A DNA stretch of 64,000 nucleotides from Methanotrichaceae archaeon (GCA_013178225.1 JABLXE010000009.1:62001-126000); one strand, 5' to 3'; counted from the stretch's first letter, positions 54,001 through 62,499 are shown. A program made the numbers and translations. Notes: generated by a model from the sequence alone, not told the origin.

Positions 54001-54307
54001 TATCAATCACCCAACAGCACTGACCGATATTGAGATTATCTCTCAATACTTGATTGCATTTAAGGCGAATACTCAATTGGCTTCGCTTTTGCATTTGTTC
54101 TACTTTTCCAAAGAGCAATATGCTGTCTAGAAGGTCGGGCACGGAATTAGCTCAGTATTATAACACCTTACTTTTAGTTCGATAGACTTATATGGTCTTG
54201 TAGATCTTAACAAAATTGCTCGTAAAAGGAAAAATAATCCTGAGCCGTCAATCCACGGTCCAGAGAATACGAATAATCAGAGGCTTTTTGCGGAAAAGGA
54301 GATGGGC
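54001..54307 (+). other. Spacer between the two winged-helix genes
   Basis: 307 bases, AT-rich. A stretch near 54140-54190 with TTAGCTCAGT recalls the D-arm of a tRNA, but there is no matching T-arm or acceptor pair, so no tRNA is called. No other feature is supported. A small open frame overlapping the end of copy 1 is not convincing. Confidence 0.5.
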
Positions 54308-54583
54308 ATGAAGCGAAGCAAGGACATGATCATTTCGCAGATTCTGGATATATGCACGACAGGTGCGAGCAAGACCAAGATAGTCTATCAAGCCAACCTC
54401 AATTTTAGAACAGTCAATCCTTATCTAGAACTCCTAAGCAAGAACAACCTGATTGAGACAATCTGTGGCCCGATCACGATCTATAAGACGACTGGCAAAG
54501 GCATGAAGATGCTGAGAGAATTTAAAAATATACAGGAAGAGCTGCCTGAATTGTATGAGGGGGCATCCACCAAAGATAAATGA
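54308..54583 (+). CDS. Small winged-helix regulator, copy 2
   Basis: About 91 residues (or 93 from ATG 54302). MKRSKDMIISQILDICTTGASKTKIVYQANLNFRTVNPYLELL is nearly identical to copy 1 through the DNA-binding helices; GASKTKIVYQANLNFRTVNPY is unchanged. The wing differs (ETICGPITIYKTTGKGMKMLREF) and a C-terminal tail is added. Shared recognition helices suggest the two bind the same or similar sites. GGAG lies close before the ATG. Confidence 0.85.
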   Translation: MKRSKDMIISQILDICTTGASKTKIVYQANLNFRTVNPYLELLSKNNLIETICGPITIYKTTGKGMKMLREFKNIQEELPELYEGASTKDK

Positions 54584-54762
54584 GTCGATCCTTTTATTTA
54601 ATTGCGTTATCGTGGCTATTCAATGTTTTTAATTTTGACGCTTTGCGATTGAATGACCTGGTTGCTCTTTCGATCCCAATTGCAATGCCGCCTCAGCCTA
54701 TCCAGAAAATATAAAAATCAAAAATATAACTAAAGGACGTGGTTAACTGCCATCGTCCAGAT

Positions 54763-56007
54763 CTACCAGGAGATTTTTTTGCGGTAATGATTTCGAACTA
54801 ATATGGCAAGCATGTTCGTGCCTAAAACTAACGCTAACAGCACCAGCGCTGTGCCCCAGGCATTGGTTTCCACGTCCCAAGCTCCCAGGAAATAGATCAG
54901 GTTCAGCAGATGGTATCCCAGATTATTCACGGGCTGAAATACGTCGGGTACGATCCCGTAAATCCTGGAGACTGGAGTTGCCGTGAAGGTTACGGCGGTC
55001 CACATGATGGGGGCCGTCTCGCCGGCAGCTCTGGCCAGCCCTATGATCAGCCCGGTCAGGATGCCGGGAAGAGAGGCTGGAACCACAACTTTGCTTGTAG
55101 TCTGCCATTTGGTCGCTCCCAGAGCGAGGCTTCCTTCCCGCAATGAATTTGGAACGCTCTTCAGGGATTCCTGAGTGGTCAGGATTATGGTCGGTATGTT
55201 CATCAATCCCAGGATCACAGATCCTGATAGCAGGGATACCCCGAAAGTGGTGACCAGAAAGGCCAAACCGAAAAGGCCGAAGACCACCGAGGGAACCCCG
55301 TTCAGCACGCTTATGGCAATTGTGATCGACCTCTTGAGGCCGCTATGCTTGGAATATTCGTTCATGTAAATGGCAGCCCCAATTCCCAGAGGTGCTGATA
55401 CCAGCATGGCTCCGAGGATCAGCCAGAATGTCCCTTCTATGGCAGTGCTAATTCCGCCGGACTGGCCCAGCCTTCGGGAAGGCTCTGTGAGGAACTCCCA
55501 GCTAATGGCTCCGATCCCTTTCGAGACTATGAGAAAAAGTATTCCACCCAGGATCAAGAGAGCACAAAGGGCAGACAGTCTGATAGCAGTGAAGACCAAG
55601 ACCTCTCGGCCTTTGGCTCCATATCCGTACAGGATATTGATAGAGTCCTTTGCCGCCAGAATGCTCGATAGCACTACCAGCAATGGATAAATCAGATTGT
55701 AACCAAAAGAAGCGCCAAGTCCCTGCAGCTCGAGAATCACCTCAGGATTCAGAATTCCGGTAAAATTCAACAGAAATACCAGCAGCAAGAACAGAGCGTC
55801 AGCCAGAACTATGCGCAGGTTCTTTCGATCCTGACCGGATCTCAAAAAGGAGAGCGGCAAGAGAACAACCAAGGCCAGAAGCAGGACTTGCCAGACCAAA
55901 GAAAAGATGGTCAGATCGGGCTGTGCCAACAGGCAAAATACGGATGAGACAAATGTGACAGCGGCGAGGGCCATTGAGACATATACCAGGGGGCTTTTCT
56001 TCATCAA
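54763..56007 (-). CDS. pstA: Phosphate ABC transporter permease PstA, extended N-terminus
   Basis: 414 residues, about 110-130 longer than usual PstA. The first ~120 residues add several membrane helices. The core has the permease signature EGSLALGATKWQTTSKVVVPASLPGILTGLIIGLARAAGETAPIMW (EAA loop) and further helices. It imports phosphate with PstC, PstB and PstS; only PstC is adjacent. The start overlaps the pstC stop by 4 bases. Confidence 0.9.
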   Translation of the reverse strand: MMKKSPLVYVSMALAAVTFVSSVFCLLAQPDLTIFSLVWQVLLLALVVLLPLSFLRSGQDRKNLRIVLADALFLLLVFLLNFTGILNPEVILELQGLGASFGYNLIYPLLVVLSSILAAKDSINILYGYGAKGREVLVFTAIRLSALCALLILGGILFLIVSKGIGAISWEFLTEPSRRLGQSGGISTAIEGTFWLILGAMLVSAPLGIGAAIYMNEYSKHSGLKRSITIAISVLNGVPSVVFGLFGLAFLVTTFGVSLLSGSVILGLMNIPTIILTTQESLKSVPNSLREGSLALGATKWQTTSKVVVPASLPGILTGLIIGLARAAGETAPIMWTAVTFTATPVSRIYGIVPDVFQPVNNLGYHLLNLIYFLGAWDVETNAWGTALVLLALVLGTNMLAILVRNHYRKKISW

Positions 56008-56912
56008 TACCCCCCAAATTTCTTTTGGATCCTTGCCCGGACCAGATCAGCCAGTATGCTCAAGATAGAGACCAACACTAGTAAGACAAAACCAACTGCG
56101 AACAAAGCATGATAATGCAGCGACCCCCTGGCCACCTCGCCCATCTCACCAGCTATGACCGAAGTGAAGGTAGCTCCCTGGTCGAATACATCGAAGATGG
56201 GCGATGGAATTCTGGCCACATTTCCGACCACCAGGAGTGCGGCCATGGTCTCACCGATGATTCGTCCGACATTTAAGATTATGGCCACTGTGATGCCTGA
56301 GAACGCTGCCGGGATGACCACATGGCGTATCGTCTGCCATTTGGTGGCGCCCAGGGCCAGTGATCCTTCCTTGAACTCCTTGGGAACCGCCCTCAATGAG
56401 TCCTCACAGATGGTGGTAATTGACGGAATGAACATGATTCCAAGCAGGATGGCCCCGGCCAGGAGCGACCTACCGGTGAGCATATCCAAATTCTGCTGTA
56501 GATATGATACGAGTATCAGAACGCCCAGAAATCCGTAGACGATCGAAGGAACGCCTGCTAAAAGCTCGATGGCGGGTTTTAGTATGGCCTTTCCCCGCGG
56601 TCCCGACAGCTCGGCCAGATAGATGGCCAGGGGAATGCCTATGAGTATATTTATAAAAAGAGCTAATAGCGTTATTAGAAGAGAGGAAACGATCAACGGC
56701 AGCATTCCGAAAATTTCGCCGGCTGGATGCCACTTGGACCCGGCGATCAGACTGTACACGCCCACCTCGGCAAAGGCCCTCAAGCTCTCATGGATGAGAA
56801 AATAGAAGATCAGAAGCATTACCACAATGGATGTTATGGCGGTGATGAATAATACGGTTTCAATAAAACGTTCCTGATATTTCCGACGGAACTGCTTCCT
56901 GAGTAAATCCAT
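56004..56912 (-). CDS. pstC: Phosphate ABC transporter permease PstC
   Basis: 302 residues with six or so membrane helices. N-terminal helix VLFITAITSIVVMLLIFYFL. EAA loop EFKEGSLALGATKWQTIRHVVIPAAFSGITVAIILNVGRIIGETMAALLVVGN near 180-230, characteristic of PstC. The region GSKWHPAGEIFGMLPLIVSSL also fits. It precedes pstA; no pstS, pstB or phoU lies within this window. Confidence 0.92.
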   Translation of the reverse strand: MDLLRKQFRRKYQERFIETVLFITAITSIVVMLLIFYFLIHESLRAFAEVGVYSLIAGSKWHPAGEIFGMLPLIVSSLLITLLALFINILIGIPLAIYLAELSGPRGKAILKPAIELLAGVPSIVYGFLGVLILVSYLQQNLDMLTGRSLLAGAILLGIMFIPSITTICEDSLRAVPKEFKEGSLALGATKWQTIRHVVIPAAFSGITVAIILNVGRIIGETMAALLVVGNVARIPSPIFDVFDQGATFTSVIAGEMGEVARGSLHYHALFAVGFVLLVLVSILSILADLVRARIQKKFGGY

Positions 56913-57005
56913 CCAAAGCGTGGCAACTACATTATCGGTTAAAGCCCTTTTCTATAGGATCTATATAGAGAAAATACATGAATCCCTATTCTACGATAGA
57001 TATTT

Positions 57006-58145
57006 TCAGGCAGGGGGACGGATTCGGCTCAAAATCTCATCCGGTTCATAGCGCACCTTTACGATGCGGCTTCTGCCCCGCTTGCCTGCTCCGCTGAAAT
57101 CGGTATTGATGAGCCGGATGGCATCCAGCTTGTTGAGTATCTCATGAAAACGAGTGTAGCCTGCCCCGGTCTCCTCGTGAAACAGGCTGAACAGCTCCCC
57201 GGCACGGCAGCTCTCATGCTCGGAGGCCAGTCGGAGGACCTTCAGCTCGTCCTCCTTGAGGGATTTCAGGGCGTAGGTCAGGTGAATTAGACGCGAGCGC
57301 TGGTAAGAGCCGTGCACGTCCTCCGCAAAGATGCTCTTAGATGCCCTCTTCTCAGCGGAAAGTCCAGACCTCTTAAGCAGATCTATGCCCACCCTCAGGT
57401 CCCCCGACTTCTCCGAGTAGTCCACGGCCAGGTCCAATACCTCATCTGAGACCACACCCGAGTAGAAGCCCAGCTTAACTCTGCGGCCCAGGATGTCGCG
57501 GATCTCCTCACGGGTATAGAGGGGAAAGGCGATCTCTTCAGCCTGGAAGACCGAAGTCACACGCGGGTCGAACACATAGCGAAGGGAGGGCTCGCTCAAA
57601 ACCGCGATCACTCCCATTCGGGCTCCAGGAAAGGTCTCATGCGCCCTCAAGAGGGAGTAGAGGACATGGTCCACTTCTCGCTCATGAAAGAGGTAGTTCA
57701 CGTCGTCGAGTGCCACCACCAGGACCTGTGATTTCTCCGCCGATTGCCTGGCTATCTTCTCGAAGATGCGCTTGAAGGATATGCCGCTTGGCGGGGGGGA
57801 ATGTCCGAAGAGCTTCTTGTAGAGCTGATAGAAGACCGCATACCGGGTGTAGTCCATCTGGCAGTTGACATAGACCGGCACGACCTTGCTCGAATGGGCC
57901 TCGATCTCCTCAAATAGCTTGAAGATGGCGGTGGTCTTTCCCGTCCCGGGAGGGCCCAGGCATAAAGCGTTGACCGGCCTTGCCCCCTGCAAGGCAGGAC
58001 GGATGCAGAACTTGAGCCCGCTCATCTGCGCTTCGCGGTGCAAGAAATGCTCCGGGAGGTGGTCAAGCTCGAAGAGCTCCCGGTTTTTAAATAGGGTCTC
58101 TTCCCACAGGAGCATATCCGGTCTCTTGGGTTTCTCGGGGCTCAC
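57006..58145 (-). CDS. Orc1/Cdc6 replication initiator
   Basis: About 379 residues from the GTG that overlaps the gatE stop. AAA+ motifs: Walker A LGPPGTGKTT at about 63-72, Walker B VVALDDVNYLF near 144, and a sensor-like VIAVLSEPSLRYVFDPRV. The C-terminal winged helix (about 300-379) has GAGYTRFHEILNKLDAI. It binds origin repeats or acts as loader; no origin repeats are seen next to it. The open frame before the GTG is antisense to gatE. An ATG 10 codons in is the alternative start. Confidence 0.9.
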   Translation of the reverse strand: MSPEKPKRPDMLLWEETLFKNRELFELDHLPEHFLHREAQMSGLKFCIRPALQGARPVNALCLGPPGTGKTTAIFKLFEEIEAHSSKVVPVYVNCQMDYTRYAVFYQLYKKLFGHSPPPSGISFKRIFEKIARQSAEKSQVLVVALDDVNYLFHEREVDHVLYSLLRAHETFPGARMGVIAVLSEPSLRYVFDPRVTSVFQAEEIAFPLYTREEIRDILGRRVKLGFYSGVVSDEVLDLAVDYSEKSGDLRVGIDLLKRSGLSAEKRASKSIFAEDVHGSYQRSRLIHLTYALKSLKEDELKVLRLASEHESCRAGELFSLFHEETGAGYTRFHEILNKLDAIRLINTDFSGAGKRGRSRIVKVRYEPDEILSRIRPPA

Positions 58146-60046
58146 TCGTTCAGTATATTTTGTATCTCCTTCTTCAATATGGCGCTTACCAGGGCCCCAT
58201 CCGCCTTGCCCCTGAGCTCCTTCATCACCAGGCCCATGAGCGGCCCTGCAGATCGCTCGCCCTTGGACCTGACCAGATCGGCCTTGCCGGCCACCACCCG
58301 GCAAACAACCTCTGCCACAGCCTGGTCGTCCACGCCAGCCAGGCCGGCCATCTCCGCAGCTTCACAGGCCTCCATTTGCGGGTGCCGGCAAAATACCCTT
58401 AGGAGATCCACCAGCCCTTCTTTGGCGATCCGGCCCTCGGCCATAAGCTGGAAGGAAGCGATGTAGTGCTGCTCGGAGAGATTAGACACATCTGCGCCCT
58501 CCCTGGCCAGCTCGATTGGGACGGTCTCCAGGGCCCGAACCACAACTGCAGGAGAGATATCGTATTTGGCCAGGAGTTCCTCAAATAGCTGGTAGTTGGG
58601 AGATGACGCCATCAACCGGGACAGCTCCGGATTGAGTCCGTATTGACTCGCAAATCTGCTCGCTCGCTCTTGGAATAGTTCGGGAAGTGCGAGGCCGGCC
58701 AGCACATCACCGCTGACCGCAACTGATGGCACATCGGTCTCCGGATACATCCTGGCGGATCCGGGCAGGGGCCTCATATATTCCGAGCACCCGTCGGGCA
58801 GAGCACGCCTGGTCTCCTCCGGAACCCCCAAAAGGGCCCCAGCAGCCCGATCCAGCACCGCCTGCAGGGCTTTTTCCGCCCTATCCCGCGGACCGGTGAC
58901 CATAACTACGCAGTCCTCTTCTCGGGCTGAAAGCAGTCCTCTTACCCGCTCCACGTCCTGTACGGAGATGCCATAGGCAGGAAGCTCGTCGGTGTGAAAT
59001 ATGCCGCCCACCCCGGCTCGCTTGGCCCGGTCGGACATCTCGGTCCCAAGCCGCCTCCCGGGCTGGATCTCCCGGCCCACCAGGCCGTCAAAGCCCGGCA
59101 AAAGGCAGGCTAAAACCACGCCGCCGTTTTTCAAAGATTTTAAAATTACCTTGGAGCCGGATTCCGCAAACAGGGCAGTCACATCGACCAGCCCTTGTCT
59201 GACTGCGGCGCCGCGCTTTTGCAGCTCATCTCTGATCAAAAGCAGGTTGACCTGGCGCTGCGCCTCGAAGGCCACGATCTTCTCGATGAGGTTCAGCGCC
59301 TGCACGCCTTTGACCTCGACTCTCGCGCCGCCTCGAATGGAGACGTTAACGTCCTGACGAATGGTCCCCAGGCCCCGCTTGACCCGGCCGGTGGAACGCA
59401 GAATCATCCCTAAATGCTGGGCCACCTCCCGCGCATGAGAGGGACTGATGATGTCCGGAGCGGTTCCGATCTCCACCAGGGGAATGCCCAATCGGTCTAA
59501 AGAGAATATCAACTCGTCTCCGCGATCCTCAATGATCCTCGCCGCCTCTTCTTCCAGACAGAGAATGGAGATGCCCACCTCACCCTCAGAGGTATCGACT
59601 GCCCCGTCCGATCCTATGAATGCGGTGCGCTGAAATCCGGAGGTGTTGGAGCCATCTATCACAGTCTTTCTCATGGTTTGAACTTCATCCACGATCTTCA
59701 TCCGCAGCAAACGGGCAATGATCAGGGATATCTCCATAGCCTCAGGGTTAATCTCGGAGGGGGGCTCCTCGTCTGCCTCTACCAGACAGGTGGTATCGTA
59801 GGACTTGTAGAGGAACTTTCGCGAAACCAGGACCTCTTCCAGGGCCGCCCGGTCGATCTCCCCAAGCTCGCTCCTGGCGGGGCGAAGGTACCGGAAGAAT
59901 TCAAAGTCGGAATCTTCCATTTCCCGGTGCAATGTGGGACAGCCACAGAAGAGCTTGCATGCGGTATTGAGCTGCTGATGTATCTCGATGCCGCAAATCA
60001 GTCCCAACGCATGATAATCGAACCTCTCGGACATCTCGTTGGCCAT
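58142..60046 (-). CDS. gatE: Archaeal Glu-tRNA(Gln) amidotransferase subunit E
   Basis: Converts Glu-tRNA(Gln) to Gln-tRNA(Gln) with GatD. 634 residues, full length. GLICGIEIHQQLNTACKLFCGCP at the N-terminus, DGSNTSGFQRTAFIG near 128, the RQDVNVSIRGGARVEVKGVQ block near 232-251, then the AspRS-like insertion near 280-410 and the C-terminal helical/YqeY tail (ILKKEIQNILNE). GatE instead of GatB marks an archaeal system. It lies 3 bases after the histone gene and overlaps orc1. gatD is not adjacent. Confidence 0.96.
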   Translation of the reverse strand: MANEMSERFDYHALGLICGIEIHQQLNTACKLFCGCPTLHREMEDSDFEFFRYLRPARSELGEIDRAALEEVLVSRKFLYKSYDTTCLVEADEEPPSEINPEAMEISLIIARLLRMKIVDEVQTMRKTVIDGSNTSGFQRTAFIGSDGAVDTSEGEVGISILCLEEEAARIIEDRGDELIFSLDRLGIPLVEIGTAPDIISPSHAREVAQHLGMILRSTGRVKRGLGTIRQDVNVSIRGGARVEVKGVQALNLIEKIVAFEAQRQVNLLLIRDELQKRGAAVRQGLVDVTALFAESGSKVILKSLKNGGVVLACLLPGFDGLVGREIQPGRRLGTEMSDRAKRAGVGGIFHTDELPAYGISVQDVERVRGLLSAREEDCVVMVTGPRDRAEKALQAVLDRAAGALLGVPEETRRALPDGCSEYMRPLPGSARMYPETDVPSVAVSGDVLAGLALPELFQERASRFASQYGLNPELSRLMASSPNYQLFEELLAKYDISPAVVVRALETVPIELAREGADVSNLSEQHYIASFQLMAEGRIAKEGLVDLLRVFCRHPQMEACEAAEMAGLAGVDDQAVAEVVCRVVAGKADLVRSKGERSAGPLMGLVMKELRGKADGALVSAILKKEIQNILNE

Positions 60047-60049
60047 CGG

Positions 60050-60280
60050 TTACCTTTCTGTGATGGCAGGAGGTTTAACTCTTTTGACCGCTTCTCGGAT
60101 GTCTTCGGCCTTGACCGTCTTTCTCTTGGCATGATTTGCCCAGCCCACTGCCTCGCGGGCGACCTCCAATCCGTAGCTCTCCAAGACCTCGGCCAGGGCA
60201 TCTCTGGCACCTTCGCTTACTCTCTTAGCACCAGCCTCGCGTATGAGCCTGCTCACAGGGGCAACGGGAAGTATTGGCAT
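60050..60280 (-). CDS. Archaeal histone
   Basis: 76 residues: MPILPVAPVSRLIREAGAKRVSEGARDALAEVLESYGLEVAREAVGW then HAKRKTVKAEDIREAVKRV, the HMf-type histone fold. It wraps DNA as dimers and larger stacks. GAGGTGA lies 9 bases before the ATG. A strong BRE/TATA pair lies about 110 bases upstream. It leads a unit with gatE and orc1. Confidence 0.95.
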   Translation of the reverse strand: MPILPVAPVSRLIREAGAKRVSEGARDALAEVLESYGLEVAREAVGWANHAKRKTVKAEDIREAVKRVKPPAITER

Positions 60281-60622
60281 TCTTATTTCACCTCATAAAT
60301 CCGTATTTTGCGCCCAGAAGACCCGAAAAATGATTCTTCTAAGCCTACAAGCCTAAATTGGCAAGGTATTCTTCAATAAATCCATATATATAACTTTCGC
60401 AGGGTAAAAAGTAGATAAAATTGAGTTAAAGGCGGCAATTGCCAAAATTAAATCTCTAACGCGGCAAATGTCGCGATAAAGAATCTTTTCAGAATTTAGC
60501 CGGTATGAGCAGAGATATGGGCAAGTTATCTCCGGGAGTTCTTGGGTAGACCCGGGCAGATGTAGAGTCCCGGGCAGAGGAAATGTTATTAGACCTGAAG
60601 CGGCATGTAAAGTCAGGGCGAG
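60281..60622. other. 342-base intergenic gap: histone leader and upstream region
   Basis: Holds the histone promoter and an 83-base leader on the minus strand. On the plus side it has a perfect palindrome GGCAATTGCC (60434-60443) and two copies of CCCGGGCAGA near 60550-60580. No gene or known RNA is supported here. Confidence 0.5.
60384..60400 (-). promoter_or_regulatory. BRE/TATA promoter of the histone operon
   Basis: Read on the minus strand: GCGAAAG (BRE-like) directly followed by TTATATATAT. This is the strongest match to the archaeal promoter consensus in the window. Transcription would start near 60363, leaving a leader of about 83 bases before the histone ATG. Histone, gatE and orc1 are spaced 3 bases and -4 bases, so this promoter probably drives all three. 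Confidence 0.65.
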
Positions 60623-60967
60623 GTGCGAGAGTTGGCAGAATATTCATGTAAGGCGGTTATATTCAGGGATTTAGAGGATGTTTACGGACCTTGCGGCTGC
60701 GGGAAGACCCTGGCTACCCTTCCGGTGCTTCTCCCCAGGAGCTGGCTGATGGAAGAAAAACCTGCCGAGGTGGACGAACATGACTTCGGTTTGGGCCCCG
60801 ATTTCCGGCGCATCTCGGGCTTCAGCTGCAATCAGGTTCTGGAATACGAGGTAGAGGGAGTTGAGTTTCTGGCCAATTTCTCCTGCTGCCCGGAGTGCGC
60901 AGAGAGGGCCGTTGAGTGCGGCTATGCCGTCTGGTCAGAGAAGAAATATCCGATGATCCTCAGATAG
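60623..60967 (+). CDS. Hypothetical Cys-containing protein, 114 residues
   Basis: No family recognised. Contains VYGPCGCGKTLATL, which resembles a P-loop only by chance (no Walker B), and C-terminal Cys (NFSCCPECAERAVEC), suggesting metal binding. The start is GTG 60623 or TTG 60632; GAGGTG lies 6 bases before the latter. It lies 50 bases before the glutaredoxin gene in the same direction. Confidence 0.55.
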   Translation: MRELAEYSCKAVIFRDLEDVYGPCGCGKTLATLPVLLPRSWLMEEKPAEVDEHDFGLGPDFRRISGFSCNQVLEYEVEGVEFLANFSCCPECAERAVECGYAVWSEKKYPMILR

Positions 60968-61017
60968 CTCCATCGAGAACGTAAGACGGCTTTACGATTC
61001 ACAATGAGGTTTCGAAA

Positions 61018-61266
61018 ATGCGGTTCAGAGTTTATTCCACGTTCACCTGCCCCAAGTGCGAGCAGCTGAAAAAAGCTCTAGCTGAGGCCAAGATCAGGTA
61101 CGATAATATGGACATGGCCAGCCCGGAGGCGCTGACCGAGCTTCGGGTAAACGGGGTGTTCACGCTCTCCGCCCCTGTTCTGCAGGTAGAGGACAGGTTT
61201 TATACCGTGGATGATCTGTTTGACGGAGACCGGATGAAAAATTTAGCTGGAATTCTCAAAGGCTAA
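61018..61266 (+). CDS. Glutaredoxin-like protein
   Basis: 82 residues, thioredoxin fold with the active site FTCPKCEQLKKAL near residue 9-21. The cis-Pro region is FTLSAPVLQVEDRFY near 48. Small redoxins of this kind reduce ribonucleotide reductase or other enzymes in methanogens. The partner is not shown, and it is far from nrdD. It overlaps the ACT-domain gene tail to tail by 4 bases. Confidence 0.85.
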   Translation: MRFRVYSTFTCPKCEQLKKALAEAKIRYDNMDMASPEALTELRVNGVFTLSAPVLQVEDRFYTVDDLFDGDRMKNLAGILKG

Positions 61267-61919
61267 AATTCCTGGCCCCTGACTCGCGCAATATCGAAGA
61301 CCGCGGTGCTGGCCACATGCATCACGGCAAAGGTTCCGGCTTGAATGGGATCGGTCACCACCAGATCGGCCTGATACGGCACTGACCCGGCCATCTTCAG
61401 AGCTATTACCGGGATGCCCTCTTCCTGCAATCTCTTGACTTCTTCAGTTATGCGGCCGCCCATCAGTGCCCCGGCCAGGACCAGAATGGAGGCCCGGTGC
61501 AGCCTGGCCACGGCGCTGACCGCATCGGCGATTGCAGTTTCGCCTACTAGCGGTATGGTGTCAATGCTGATCCGCTCCCCCCGCAGATTGTGCCGGTCTG
61601 CCTCGTTGACGGCCCCGACCGCAGCCTGTGCCACCTGGGCCCCGCCTCCAATTATGATCACCCTGGAGCCGTAGATCTTCTCAAAGGGCGCATGGACGGT
61701 TACCTCAAATATGGAGTCCAGGTCTGATAGCTCTTCAACCATTCCCTCTTCCGGGCCGTCGATCTCCATGTAAACCGAAGCCCTGCCCCGGTTCACCCCG
61801 CGCTCTATCACAAACTGCTGGGTGTAAACGATATTTCCACCTCTTTTTGCCACCACACCGGCTATGTCGCGCAGCATTCCCGGGCGGTCGATACAGATTA
61901 CGTTTATGGCGATGCTCAT
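61263..61919 (-). CDS. ACT-domain regulator-like protein (DUF5612-type)
   Basis: 218 residues. N-terminal ACT domain AINVICIDRPGMLRDIAGVVAKRGGNIVYTQ, the usual small-molecule-sensing fold. The C-terminal half (GSRVIIIGGGAQVAQAAVGAVNEADRHN, VAGALMGGRI, VIALKMAGSV) forms a Rossmann-like or DUF5612 domain. Function unknown; amino-acid sensing is the likely class. GAGGAT precedes the start. Confidence 0.82.
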   Translation of the reverse strand: MSIAINVICIDRPGMLRDIAGVVAKRGGNIVYTQQFVIERGVNRGRASVYMEIDGPEEGMVEELSDLDSIFEVTVHAPFEKIYGSRVIIIGGGAQVAQAAVGAVNEADRHNLRGERISIDTIPLVGETAIADAVSAVARLHRASILVLAGALMGGRITEEVKRLQEEGIPVIALKMAGSVPYQADLVVTDPIQAGTFAVMHVASTAVFDIARVRGQEF

Positions 61920-61965
61920 GCTATCCTCGTGCTTTCCGACTCATGGTTTATAAGAGACTGGCAAA

Positions 61966-61975
61966 CTTTAATATG
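61966..61975 (+). promoter_or_regulatory. TATA-like box of the tfs gene
   Basis: CTTTAATATG with centre 28 bases before the ATG at 61998. This implies a leaderless message and decides that start over the open frame to 61929. Confidence 0.45.
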
Positions 61976-61997
61976 GCGAGTGGAAAACGTTTTGGCA

Positions 61998-62303
61998 ATG
62001 GAATTTTGTTCGCAATGCAAGAGCATGATGATGCCCAAAGACGGCATGTGGGTGTGCAGGAAATGCGGCCACAAAATCCCCCGCGACTCCGGCGAGAAGA
62101 TGGTGAGCAGAACCGAGCAGAAACCTCGCGAGGTACCCGTCCTGGAGGGCAATATCTCCCTTCAGCCCACCACCAATGCCCGATGTCCGGCCTGCGATAA
62201 CGGCACTGCCTACTGGGAGATGAAGCAGACCAGAAAGGCCGATGAGCCACCCACATTGTTCCTGACCTGCACCAAATGCGGGAACCGCTGGAGAAAATAT
62301 TAA
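61998..62303 (+). CDS. Transcription factor S (TFIIS/RpoM-like)
   Basis: 101 residues. Two zinc ribbons: CSQCKSMMMPKDGMWVCRKCG near 4-24 and CPACDNGTAYWEMKQTRKADEPPTLFLTCTKCGNRW near 63-98. The second ribbon has TRKADEPPT, where the acidic D-E pair stimulates RNA cleavage by stalled RNA polymerase. The start is ATG 61998 by the TATA box. It precedes the PCNA operon by about 200 bases. Confidence 0.95.
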   Translation: MEFCSQCKSMMMPKDGMWVCRKCGHKIPRDSGEKMVSRTEQKPREVPVLEGNISLQPTTNARCPACDNGTAYWEMKQTRKADEPPTLFLTCTKCGNRWRKY

Positions 62304-62354
62304 TATAATTATTGAATTAAAATCGCCCGCATGAGAATACGGTCAGGAATATAG

Positions 62355-62362
62355 ATATAAAT
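62355..62362 (+). promoter_or_regulatory. TATA box of the PCNA-primase operon
   Basis: TATAAATA. The predicted transcription start is near 62383, where a 9-base-pair hairpin begins. PCNA would then have a leader of about 117 bases. Confidence 0.55.
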
Positions 62363-62383
62363 AAGGGCTGCAAATATCGCAGT

Positions 62384-62446
62384 GAAACGTCCCTGTGATG
62401 GTGTAGGAGGACGTTTCCGCTACTAGGGTCCGCAAATGAGCGGATC
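62384..62446 (+). other. Two hairpins in the PCNA leader, possible regulatory RNA
   Basis: Hairpin 1: GAAACGTCC (62384-62392) with GGACGTTTC (62409-62417), 9 perfect pairs, 16-base loop. Hairpin 2: GGTCCGC with GCGGATC (62427-62433 with 62440-62446), 7 pairs including one G-U. They start at the expected transcription start and end about 54 bases before the ATG. No known riboswitch or C/D box signature was matched. Confidence 0.45.
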
Positions 62447-62499
62447 GGCAAGGGAAAGATTAAGTAAAATTAGAAGTGTTGCTCTTCAGAGGCTCTAGG

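Noticed and set aside
54130-54200. tRNA-like TTAGCTCAGT segment
   Set aside because: No T-arm with GTTCRA in the right place, no acceptor pairing and no anticodon stem.
60665-60720. P-loop-like GPCGCGKTLAT in the hypothetical protein
   Set aside because: No Walker B or other NTPase features, and the Cys pattern fits metal binding better.
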